64,000 nt of DNA, from positions 1 through 64,000 of the forward strand of contig NZ_CP029033.1 of the NCBI RefSeq assembly GCF_003073475.1. Reading direction: 5' to 3'. A program made the translations under genes and the position numbers. Of the stretch, positions 1 to 8,185 are shown one piece after another. Source of the stretch: Actinobaculum sp. 313 (lineage in GTDB: Bacteria; Actinomycetota; Actinomycetes; Actinomycetales; Actinomycetaceae). Numbering within the stretch: the stretch's first letter is position 1; every line of letters starts with the position of its first letter. The notes below the pieces were generated by a model. The model was not told the DNA's origin, searched no databases, and worked only from the letters and a program-made list of their open reading frames with translations.

Positions 1-1692
1 ATGGGCGACGGTAACCCCGCGCGCGATGCGTGGACAGCGGCAGCAGAGCTGCTTCGGACTGAAGGATTACTTTCCGATTCCCAGATTGCCTTCGTACGAA
101 TGGCACATCCTCTTGCGGCCGTAGATGAGATCTTCATGATTGCAGTCGGCTCAGACTTTGTAAAGACTTGGATTGAGGAACACGTGGCGACTGCCATGAC
201 TGCACGGCTGTCGGATATCCTCGGCCGTGAAATTCGCTTGATGATTTCCGTAGATCCGAGCGTTAATGAGACTCCTGCACCGTCCGCATCATCGGCTCCG
301 GTGACTCCATCAAGCCCGGTGCGTGTCGCCGGTGGCGAAACGGCTTCGCTTCTCACGACCCCGGCAGCTCCGGTACATCAACCGCCGGTCACGTCACCAA
401 CGTTGGAATCGCCGCAGTCACCCATTCCCCCGGTAGTTTCAGCTCCTGTCGCCACCTCCGCTCCAGCTTCCACTGGCACTACTGCAATGGCAGAAAGCCT
501 TGTTCAGAAGAAGCTTTCTCCCATCGACACTCTGGTTGAACACAACCCCACCTTGACCGGCTCCATTTCCACCATCTCAACAACTGCCGCAATTGCAACG
601 GACGTTGCCAATCCGTCGTCGCGAAGCATTGCCGCACGGCTTAATCCACGCTATACATTCAGCAACTTCGTCATCGGCGACTCCAACAGATTCGCCACCG
701 CCACCGCACTCGCCGTCGCCGAATCACCCGGAACAACCTACAATCCACTGTTCCTGTACTCAGAATCCGGCATGGGAAAAACACACCTCATGCACGCCAT
801 TGGCAACTATGCCTTGAATCTCTACCCGCATATCAAGGTTCGCTACATCAGCGCGGAAGAATTCACCAACGACTTCATCAACTCTTTGCGAGACGGCCGC
901 CAGGCAGAGTTCAAGGACCAGTTCCGCACCGTCGACATCTTGCTGATCGACGACATCCAGTTCATTGGCGGCCGGGACACAACTGTTGAAGAGTTCTTCC
1001 ACACCTTCAACGCGCTGACAAACGCGAACAAGCAGATCGTTATCACCTCCGATGTAGCGCCCAATCTGCTCAACGGCTTCGAAGAGCGGATGGTTTCACG
1101 CTTCATTTCCGGTGTCACCGCCAGTATCGACCGACCCAGCCTGGAGACAAGCGTCGCCATTTTGGAGAAGAAGGCGAGCGTCGATGGCATTCAAGTGCCA
1201 CGCGAAGTCCACGAGTACATCGCCGCGAATATGACGACTAATATCCGCGAAATGGAGGGCGCATTGCGCCGTGTTACAGCCTTTGCGGATCTTTCCAAAC
1301 AGCCGGTTGATCTAACACTCTCCGAGATGGTACTCAAAGATCTCATCTCTAACCCGGACGATATCGAGATCACCGCCAGCCTCATCATGAGCCAGACGGC
1401 CAACTACTTCGAGATCACTATTGACGATCTCACTGCGGCGGATCGTTCACGCACCATTGTGACCGCTCGGCAAATCGCCATGTATCTGTGCCGGGAGATG
1501 ACAGATCTCTCCCTGCCCCGAATCGGCAACATTTTCGGACGCCGCGATCACACAACCGTCATGCACGCTTATCGCAAGATTGACAAGCAAATGGCAGAAC
1601 GGCAAACCACATACAACCAGGTATCCGAGCTGACGAGCCGAATCAAGCAGGCAGCGGCCTCGCAACAGTCGCACTCCGAACAACCTGAGTGA
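1..1692 (+). CDS. dnaA: Chromosomal replication initiator protein DnaA
   Basis: This 563-residue protein binds DnaA boxes at oriC and opens the origin for replisome loading. Domain I covers about residues 1-85, followed by a long Pro/Ala/Ser/Thr-rich linker to about 205. The AAA+ module has its P-loop near residue 255 (SESGMGKT) and Walker B near 315 (LLIDDIQF). The C-terminal DNA-binding domain carries the signature GRRDHTTVMHAYRK. The first glycine of the usual P-loop (GESGLGKT in most DnaA proteins) is serine here. The window starts exactly at its ATG, so upstream sequence (normally rpmH on the other strand) is not visible. Identification is certain from the domain order and from dnaN, recF and gyrBA downstream. 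Confidence 0.98.
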   Translation: MGDGNPARDAWTAAAELLRTEGLLSDSQIAFVRMAHPLAAVDEIFMIAVGSDFVKTWIEEHVATAMTARLSDILGREIRLMISVDPSVNETPAPSASSAPVTPSSPVRVAGGETASLLTTPAAPVHQPPVTSPTLESPQSPIPPVVSAPVATSAPASTGTTAMAESLVQKKLSPIDTLVEHNPTLTGSISTISTTAAIATDVANPSSRSIAARLNPRYTFSNFVIGDSNRFATATALAVAESPGTTYNPLFLYSESGMGKTHLMHAIGNYALNLYPHIKVRYISAEEFTNDFINSLRDGRQAEFKDQFRTVDILLIDDIQFIGGRDTTVEEFFHTFNALTNANKQIVITSDVAPNLLNGFEERMVSRFISGVTASIDRPSLETSVAILEKKASVDGIQVPREVHEYIAANMTTNIREMEGALRRVTAFADLSKQPVDLTLSEMVLKDLISNPDDIEITASLIMSQTANYFEITIDDLTAADRSRTIVTARQIAMYLCREMTDLSLPRIGNIFGRRDHTTVMHAYRKIDKQMAERQTTYNQVSELTSRIKQAAASQQSHSEQPE

Positions 1693-2002
1693 TCCTCGAT
1701 TCCTCACGTTCCAGGCCTCCGCTCGGTCCCTCCTCGCGCATGCCTGGTTACCACGCGCCCAACTAGTCTGGCCTGCGCCTTGCCGGTGCACTGCACACAA
1801 GGTATATCGGTGCGAAACACTTTGTTTGTACGTGGGGCGCCGCCACACATCTTTCTGCGTGGCATGCCGTCACGCATACTGCCCAATAGTCCGACACCCC
1901 GCCAACCGTTCACGCCATCGAACCGTCATAGGCTTATCACTCGCGGTACGCCTTCTCATCTTGTTCCGTCTCGTCTGTTCATGCGTCCGGACCCGCTGCG
2001 AT

Positions 2003-2017
2003 CCACAACAATTGTGG
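2003..2017. repeat. DnaA-box-like inverted repeat in oriC
   Basis: CCACAA and TTGTGG face each other across a 3-bp spacer, so two box-like half sites are head to head. The left arm is part of the DnaA-box-like nonamer at 1999-2007. Confidence 0.55.
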
Positions 2018-2179
2018 AAGGCCCGTGAATAACAGTCGAAATCTGCGGATGAAGCCCTCCCATTCGGTGGATGGCTCTCGAGTGGAAATGTCTCATCCAC
2101 CGCACGTCGCTTTTATTCACAACACTGCCCACCGCTTCATGCACAAGCAGAATCCGCATGTTGACGCACCTTCGAACAG

Positions 2180-2197
2180 ATATCCACATGATCCACA
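2180..2197 (+). promoter_or_regulatory. Two adjacent DnaA-box-like nonamers
   Basis: ATATCCACA is followed directly by TGATCCACA; each differs from TTATCCACA at one position. Back-to-back boxes in the same orientation are typical of sites where DnaA assembles as a filament. Confidence 0.6.
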
Positions 2198-2439
2198 ACG
2201 CCTACTACAACTACCAACTTCTTCCCATGCCACATCTAACTCCCGGCAGTGCACTGCTGGCCGGACCGAGGAGAATGACAACTCGCACCCGCCACGTGAG
2301 GTCGGCCCCTGAATTGAATAACTGCTCACCTGACACGGCCTACAAACAGCTGTGGTCATCTCCGATATGCCGATGACCGGGAGGGGCACTTACCTGATTA
2401 GTCATCGTCGCAGCATCCAGCTATCGAAGTGGCTGGCGA

Positions 2440-2469
2440 CCGACCGAATAACAACCGACCGAATAACAA
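2440..2469. repeat. Perfect 15-bp tandem duplication in oriC
   Basis: CCGACCGAATAACAA occurs twice without interruption, about 170 bp before dnaN and downstream of the DnaA boxes. Its central part (GAATAACAA) is more AT-rich than its surroundings. It could be part of the unwinding element or a chance duplication. Confidence 0.7.
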
Positions 2470-2631
2470 GCGATCTAGCGGCCAGATCACCGACATCCCA
2501 GCCGGTCAGTAACCCAATTGGCCGACAGCGGAGAAATCGATAATAGAGTCGCCTCTCTGGGCGATCTCGCGTAGAGTTGTCGGTAGTGTCTCTACAGGCA
2601 GTAGTGTCTCTTCAGGAAAGAAGGTTCGGTT

Positions 2632-3765
2632 GTGAAACTACGGATCGAGCATGACGTTTTTGCGGATGCCGTCTCCTGGGTGGCACACACCATTCCTACC
2701 CGGCCTTCTCTGCCTGTTCTCGCCGGGATACGCATTACCGCGTCCGCTGACAACACGGTAACGCTCGGCGCTTATGACCCGGATATCTCCTCCCACGCCA
2801 GTATTGAGACATCGGTTGATGAACCGGGCGAGATTCTGGTTCATGGCCGCCTTTTGGCCGATTTCGCACGGGCCCTTCCAAACAAGCCGATTGATCTTGA
2901 AGTACAGGGGTCGAAGCTAGAGATTCTCTGTGGTTCCACACATATCTCTATGCAGTCAATGCCTTTGGAAGATTATCCGGAGTTCCCAGACATGCCGGAG
3001 ATTTCGGGAACCGTTGATGGCGCCTTGTGGCAGGAAGCCGTTGCGCAGGTGGTGACCGCGGCATCCCGTGATGACACCTTGCCCTTGTTGGTGTCGGTAT
3101 GCATTGAGATTGACGGATCCCGAGTCTCACTAATGGCGACCGACCGCTACCGCCTCGCCGTCCGTGACATCGAATGGACACCGGTTTCCCCTGACTTCTC
3201 CGCCACGATCCTTATTCGTGCCGCTCGACTCTCGGATATCGCCAAGTCGCTCGGATCGGTCGGCAATATTGACGTGTCCATTGATACCTCTGGCAGGGCC
3301 GGGCAGATTGGTTTCAGTGTTGCCGGACGGCAGAACGTGGCGCGTCTTATCGACGGCGATTACCCGGACGTCCGAGGGCTCTTCCCGGCGGAAAGCAACG
3401 GTTACGCCGTCGTCGATCGCGTGGAACTTCTCGATGCAATCAAGCGTGCTCGTCTGGTAGTGGAGAAGAACTCGGCGGTGCGCTTGTCATTCTCCGAGGG
3501 GCAGGTCGTGCTTGAAGCGGGACAGGGTGATAATGCGCAGACGAGCGAAGCACTGCCCGCCGTGCTCAACGGCGAAGATATCACCATGGCATTCAATCCG
3601 ACCTTCCTGCAGGAAGGTTTGAGTTCGGTGACCTCTAATTTCGTCCGCCTCTCCTTCACGCACTCTTCGAAGCCGGTTGTTATCACGGCACAGGATGAAC
3701 AGGACGGCGAGCCGTCCGAAGACTTCCGGCTGCTGCAGATGCCGATCCGAATTTATGGTGGATAG
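2632..3765 (+). CDS. dnaN: DNA polymerase III sliding clamp, beta subunit
   Basis: The 377-residue protein has the usual clamp length. Its N-terminus (MKLRIEHDVFADAVSWVAHT) and the C-terminal PIRI segment match beta clamps, which form a dimeric ring that tethers DNA polymerase III and many repair proteins. The start is a GTG preceded by AGGAAAGAAGG about 7 bp upstream, consistent with a real ribosome binding site. recF follows after 9 bp, so dnaN, recF and the downstream dciA are probably cotranscribed. Nothing in the sequence suggests damage. Confidence 0.97.
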   Translation: MKLRIEHDVFADAVSWVAHTIPTRPSLPVLAGIRITASADNTVTLGAYDPDISSHASIETSVDEPGEILVHGRLLADFARALPNKPIDLEVQGSKLEILCGSTHISMQSMPLEDYPEFPDMPEISGTVDGALWQEAVAQVVTAASRDDTLPLLVSVCIEIDGSRVSLMATDRYRLAVRDIEWTPVSPDFSATILIRAARLSDIAKSLGSVGNIDVSIDTSGRAGQIGFSVAGRQNVARLIDGDYPDVRGLFPAESNGYAVVDRVELLDAIKRARLVVEKNSAVRLSFSEGQVVLEAGQGDNAQTSEALPAVLNGEDITMAFNPTFLQEGLSSVTSNFVRLSFTHSSKPVVITAQDEQDGEPSEDFRLLQMPIRIYGG

Positions 3766-3774
3766 TGACATTCT

Positions 3775-5220
3775 GTGTATGTGACGGATCTTGCGCTGAC
3801 TGACTTCCGCTCATACCGGCAGCTTCTGCTTCAACTTGGTCCCGGCGTGACAACATTCGTTGGGGAGAATGGCCAGGGCAAGACGAATATCGTGGAAGCG
3901 ATAACGTACCTCGCCACACTTTCCTCCCATCGAGTGAGTTCAGATAACGCACTCATTCGGCAAGGCGCGACTGCCGGTGTCATACGAGCCCGACTGGCGC
4001 AAGGGCAGCGCTCCGATACTCTCGAAGTTGAGATTTACGCAGGTCACGCCAATCGGGCACGCCTGAATCGCGGTAATGTTCGCCCGGTCGAACTCCTTGG
4101 CCATATGCGCGCGGTACTCTTCGCTCCGGAAGACTTGGAACTAGTGCGAGGAGACCCCGCGGCACGTCGTTCACTGCTCGATGATGTGATGGTGCAAATG
4201 CGTCCGCGGCTCGCGCAGGTGAAAAGCGAGTATGAGAAGGTTCTGCGCCAGCGCGGTGCTCTGCTCAAATCGCTCGGAGCGGCGAAACGACGTGGGAAAG
4301 TACTCGATTTTACGGCACTTGACGTGTGGGATATGCAGCTAGCACATCTGGGTGCGCAACTCACCGCGGCGCGGGCTGCCATCATCTCCCGCCTACGCGA
4401 ACCAGTCTCGCGCTACTACCGGGAAGTCTCCGGCGCCGACGAAGAGGCCCGCATCGATTACCGTGCTAGTGCGGATCGCGGAGTATTCACCCTACCCACT
4501 GCGGCGGATCTACACGCCGATGAGAAAAATGGTGACAAGGCGGCCCAAGCGCGACGTCTGGTGGCGGAACACGAGAACGATTTACAAGACGTCGAGTTGG
4601 TAGAAGTTCAACTCCTGAGCGCTCTTGCCGCACGCCGCGACGAGGAAATCAGTCGCGGTGTGAATCTCGTGGGTCCGCACCGCGATGAGATGGTGCTATC
4701 CCTGGGAACACTGCCCGCTCGCGGTTATGCCTCCCACGGCGAGTCCTGGAGTTACGCACTGGCCCTGCGCTTGGCAACCTGGCACGTGCTACGCAGCGAC
4801 GAGTCGGGACAATGGTCCGACGATCATGAGCCGCTACTCCTGTTGGACGATGTCTTCGCCGAGCTCGATTCCCGACGGCGCCGTCGCCTGGCGGAACTCG
4901 TCACCCAGGCACAACAGGTGATTATTACGGCCGCCGTCGGCGATGATCTGCCGGAAGCACTGGGCGGCGCGCGCTTTTGTGTTCACGCCGGAGTTGTGGA
5001 GAGTGGCGATGCCGCTGGCGCTAGTAGTACTGACGGCGCTAGTAGTACTGACGACGATGCTGTCCCCGATGATGCTGCTTCGACTGGTGGTGATACTGTC
5101 GCAGCTGTTAGTGCCGATACCGCGAGCTCAGGCATAAGCAACTTGGGTGGTAAGAATCTCAATGATCCGCAGATGCAAAATCTGTCCGGAGATGATGATC
5201 TCTCGGCAGGTGTTTTATGA
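3775..5220 (+). CDS. recF: DNA replication and repair protein RecF with long acidic tail
   Basis: RecF is an SMC-like ATPase that loads RecA on gapped DNA. The P-loop is GENGQGKTN near residue 30 and the Walker B region LLLLDDVFAELDSRR lies near residue 360. The start is GTG (MYVTDLALTDF), 9 bp after dnaN. The protein is 481 residues, about 80 longer than typical RecF: after about residue 400 it continues as an Asp/Ser/Ala/Thr-rich low-complexity tail that includes two exact copies of an 18-bp unit (around 5025-5060). The stop overlaps the start of dciA by 4 bp (ATGA), implying translational coupling. Confidence 0.95.
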   Translation: MYVTDLALTDFRSYRQLLLQLGPGVTTFVGENGQGKTNIVEAITYLATLSSHRVSSDNALIRQGATAGVIRARLAQGQRSDTLEVEIYAGHANRARLNRGNVRPVELLGHMRAVLFAPEDLELVRGDPAARRSLLDDVMVQMRPRLAQVKSEYEKVLRQRGALLKSLGAAKRRGKVLDFTALDVWDMQLAHLGAQLTAARAAIISRLREPVSRYYREVSGADEEARIDYRASADRGVFTLPTAADLHADEKNGDKAAQARRLVAEHENDLQDVELVEVQLLSALAARRDEEISRGVNLVGPHRDEMVLSLGTLPARGYASHGESWSYALALRLATWHVLRSDESGQWSDDHEPLLLLDDVFAELDSRRRRRLAELVTQAQQVIITAAVGDDLPEALGGARFCVHAGVVESGDAAGASSTDGASSTDDDAVPDDAASTGGDTVAAVSADTASSGISNLGGKNLNDPQMQNLSGDDDLSAGVL

Positions 5221-5939
5221 GTCGGCTGAACAAAAACGAAGCAGGCAGTGCCACGGCCGGTCAAAGGGATAGTGCCTTCAAAAGCGTGACTGCACCTGAG
5301 ATCGCGCCACAAACACCAATAGGCCGAGTCGAGGCTGCGCGTCTGGCGGCGGCCGAGCGCAACGGCGATATTTTGGCTTTGCGCGCTCTTGATCGTGCGC
5401 GAGAGGCCGCATTCAGACGCGGTGACATCAAAACGCGACTGCCTGCACGTGCCGACTCGCGGCGGAGCCTGGCGGGAACACGCGATGCGGCGTCGGACGG
5501 AAAGCCGGACCAGCTCGGTGACGACGTCGCAACCCCCGGTCCGGGATGGGGTGACGTTGGCTCCGGGCCGCGCCCATCGCACCGGGACCCGCATGCCCTA
5601 GCAGATATCCTCACTCGTGCGGTAAAGGACTTCGGGTGGGGCCACCAACTCGATATGGCTGCGGTGACAGCACGCTGGGAGGAAGTTGTGGGGCCAAATG
5701 TTGCCCGGCATGTCACTGTGGTGTCTTTTGGCGACGACGGCGTACTGACCCTGCAGGCGTCGTCGAGCTCATGGGAGGCGCAGATCAAGGCACTGCTGGC
5801 AACTCTGCATGCGCGGTTGAATGCGGAAGTCGGCCCAAACGTGGTGAAACAGATCGTTGTACAGGGTCCGCAGAGGCCCTCGTGGAAACATGGCAGGTAT
5901 TCGGTGCCCGGACGCGGGCCGCGTGACACCTACGGCTGA
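5217..5939 (+). CDS. dciA: DUF721 / DciA family protein
   Basis: This 240-residue protein has an N-terminal basic, disordered half and a C-terminal DUF721 domain from about residue 125 (LADILTRAVKDFGW, then RWEEVVGPNVARHV and LNAEVGPNVVKQI). DUF721 proteins in bacteria lacking DnaC or DnaI are thought to assist loading of the replicative helicase DnaB and are named DciA. Its place between recF and gyrB is the standard actinobacterial arrangement. It starts inside the recF stop codon (ATGA), so expression is probably coupled to recF. The exact role in this organism is inferred from family and location. Confidence 0.9.
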   Translation: MSRLNKNEAGSATAGQRDSAFKSVTAPEIAPQTPIGRVEAARLAAAERNGDILALRALDRAREAAFRRGDIKTRLPARADSRRSLAGTRDAASDGKPDQLGDDVATPGPGWGDVGSGPRPSHRDPHALADILTRAVKDFGWGHQLDMAAVTARWEEVVGPNVARHVTVVSFGDDGVLTLQASSSSWEAQIKALLATLHARLNAEVGPNVVKQIVVQGPQRPSWKHGRYSVPGRGPRDTYG

Positions 5940-5967
5940 ATATGCGTGGGAGGCGCTGCGTCGTCGA

Positions 5968-5996
5968 CTGAAACGTGATGAAAACTGCGGTAAAAT
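5968..5996 (+). promoter_or_regulatory. Putative gyrB promoter
   Basis: CTGAAA (5968-5973) and TAAAAT (5991-5996) are separated by 17 bp, about 100 bp ahead of gyrB. The -10 hexamer is good and the -35 matches TTGACA at four of six positions. This is pattern matching only. Confidence 0.45.
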
Positions 5997-6098
5997 GAAC
6001 GCGGCCTCGCGGTGTGTGGGGTCCTACCGTTTTGGGGCTCAGAAGTGTCTGAGGGCCGGTATTGGCCATTCCCGCCGCGCAGAAGGAGATAGTCACGC

Positions 6099-8177
6099 GT
6101 GTCTGACGACGTTTCGCACCTTTCTGATCCTACGTCCGATGCCGCCGCGTCGGCTGACCCAACACAGCATGTCGGTGATATGTCACCGGAGCAGTCCTAT
6201 GACGCCTCGGATATCACCGTGCTCGAAGGTTTGGAGGCGGTGCGTACCCGGCCGGGTATGTATATCGGTTCCACCGGCGAGCGGGGACTGCACCACCTGG
6301 TGTACGAAGTCGTTGATAACGCGGTGGACGAGGCGCTTGCCGGGTACTGCGATCATATCGAGGTGACGATTCTGGCCGACGGCGGCGTGCGCGTCGTCGA
6401 TAACGGGCGTGGAATCCCGGTGGATGAGCATCCGACGGAGCATCGTCCCGCCGTCGAGGTCGTTATGACGGTTCTGCACGCCGGCGGCAAGTTCGGAAAC
6501 GGCAGCTACGCGGTGTCCGGTGGACTGCATGGAGTCGGCCTCTCGGTGGTCAACGCCCTGTCCACGCGGATGGAAACCGAGATTCGCCGCGATGGATACG
6601 TGTGGCGCATCGCCTTTGAGAACGGGGTGCCCACCGGCCCGCTGCAGCGTGGGGAGAAGACGGAAGAGACCGGCACAACACAAACCTTCTGGGCCAATGG
6701 CGACATCTTTGAAACCGTTGATTACGACTTTGAAACGTTGCGCAAACGGTTCCATCAGATGAGCTTCCTCAACAAGAACTTGCGCATCACCCTGATTGAT
6801 GAACGGCCGACGGCCATCGCGGACGGTGACGAGGTTGCCGGCGAGGACGGCAACGGTGAGGCACCGCGGCGGGAAATCTCCTACTGCTACTCGGATGGAT
6901 TGCTGGATTACGTCAAACACTTGAACACCACGAAGAAGGTTGAGGTTATCCATCCCTCGGTGATCTACTTCGAGGCGGAGGATCTTGACAAGCACATCGA
7001 GTGCGAGGTGGCCATGCAGTGGACCTCCGCCTACTCGGAGTCCATCAATACCTTCGCCAATACCATCAACACCACGGAGGGTGGAACGCACGAGGAGGGC
7101 TTCCGTGCCGCTCTGACCTCCGTTATTAACAAGTACGCGCGCGACAAGGGCCTGCTGAAAGATAAGGATCCAAACCTCTCCGGCGAGGATATCCGGGAGG
7201 GCCTGACGGCGATTATCTCGGTGAAGCTCGGCACGCCTCAGTTTGAGGGCCAGACCAAGACGAAGCTTGGCAACACCGAGGCGCGCACCTTCGTACAACA
7301 ACAGCTGTACGCGCATCTCAATGATTGGTTGGATTCGCATCCAAATGAGGCGAAGGACGTTATTCGCAAGGCGACGCAGGCCTTCGCCGCCCGGGCGGCC
7401 GCGCGCAAGGCGCGTGAGGCGACGCGGCGTAAAAGCGTCCTCGAATCGGCGTCGATGCCGGGCAAGTTGAAGGACTGCACCTCACGTAACCCGGAGGAAT
7501 GCGAGATCTTCATCGTGGAGGGTGATTCCGCCGGCGGTTCCGCGGTGAATGGCCGCGATCCGGAACATCAGGCGATCATGCCGATTCGGGGCAAGATCCT
7601 GAACGTGGAGAAGGCGCGCCTGGATCGGGCTCTCTCTTCGGATACGATTCAGGGCCTGATCACCGCCTTCGGCACCGGTATTGGCGATGAGTTCGACATG
7701 TCGAAACTGCGCTACCACAAGATCGTCTTCATGGCCGACGCCGACGTCGACGGCTCACATATCGCGACCCTGTTGCTGACCCTCGTATACCGGTATATGC
7801 GCCCACTGATTGAGAACGGCAATGTCTACCTCGCCATGCCGCCGCTCTATCGCATCAAATGGACGAACGCTCCGCATGATTACGTCTTCTCGGACCGGGA
7901 GCGTGACGAGAAACTCGCCGCCGGCCGCGAAGCCGGTTGGCGGCTTCCGAAAGACGAGAGTCAGCGCATTCAGCGCTACAAGGGCTTGGGCGAGATGAAC
8001 GCCGAAGAGTTGTGGGATACCACGATGGATCCGGCGCATCGCACCCTGAAACAGGTTTCCATTGGTGAGGCGGCCGCCACGGATGAGACATTCTCCGTGC
8101 TGATGGGTGAAGACGTTGAGTCGCGCCGCAGCTTTATCCAGCGTAACGCGCACGACGTCCGGTTCCTCGACATTTAA
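6099..8177 (+). CDS. gyrB: DNA gyrase subunit B
   Basis: GyrB is the ATPase subunit of gyrase, which introduces negative supercoils. The 692-residue sequence shows the GHKL ATPase motifs ([18 protein letters not shown], the glycine-rich SGGLHGVG), the transducer, and the TOPRIM domain with EGDSAGG and DADVDGSH. The GTG start is preceded by AGAAGGAGAT at a suitable distance and gives an N-terminal extension of about 30 residues before the conserved core. gyrA begins 8 bp after the stop, so both subunits are made from one transcript. No damage is seen. Confidence 0.98.
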   Translation: MSDDVSHLSDPTSDAAASADPTQHVGDMSPEQSYDASDITVLEGLEAVRTRPGMYIGSTGERGLHHLVYEVVDNAVDEALAGYCDHIEVTILADGGVRVVDNGRGIPVDEHPTEHRPAVEVVMTVLHAGGKFGNGSYAVSGGLHGVGLSVVNALSTRMETEIRRDGYVWRIAFENGVPTGPLQRGEKTEETGTTQTFWANGDIFETVDYDFETLRKRFHQMSFLNKNLRITLIDERPTAIADGDEVAGEDGNGEAPRREISYCYSDGLLDYVKHLNTTKKVEVIHPSVIYFEAEDLDKHIECEVAMQWTSAYSESINTFANTINTTEGGTHEEGFRAALTSVINKYARDKGLLKDKDPNLSGEDIREGLTAIISVKLGTPQFEGQTKTKLGNTEARTFVQQQLYAHLNDWLDSHPNEAKDVIRKATQAFAARAAARKAREATRRKSVLESASMPGKLKDCTSRNPEECEIFIVEGDSAGGSAVNGRDPEHQAIMPIRGKILNVEKARLDRALSSDTIQGLITAFGTGIGDEFDMSKLRYHKIVFMADADVDGSHIATLLLTLVYRYMRPLIENGNVYLAMPPLYRIKWTNAPHDYVFSDRERDEKLAAGREAGWRLPKDESQRIQRYKGLGEMNAEELWDTTMDPAHRTLKQVSIGEAAATDETFSVLMGEDVESRRSFIQRNAHDVRFLDI

Positions 8178-8185
8178 GGCAGGCA

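Larger units (their letters stand above)
1693..2631. other. Putative chromosomal origin oriC (dnaA-dnaN intergenic region)
   Basis: This 939-bp stretch holds no convincing gene and lies where oriC sits in Actinobacteria. It contains a scattered set of DnaA-box-like nonamers close to TTATCCACA: CGATCCACA at 1999-2007, TTATTCACA at 2113-2121, ATATCCACA at 2180-2188 and TGATCCACA at 2189-2197, the last two adjacent. There is also an inverted repeat at 2003-2017 and a perfect 15-bp tandem duplication at 2440-2469. The boxes fit the consensus only loosely. Assignment as origin follows from position plus box density; a cumulative GC-skew plot would settle it. Confidence 0.8.

Noticed and set aside
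6183-7340. 385-codon minus-strand frame opposite gyrB
   Set aside because: It is the antisense shadow of a clearly coding gyrB with high third-position GC; there is no homology or ribosome binding site.
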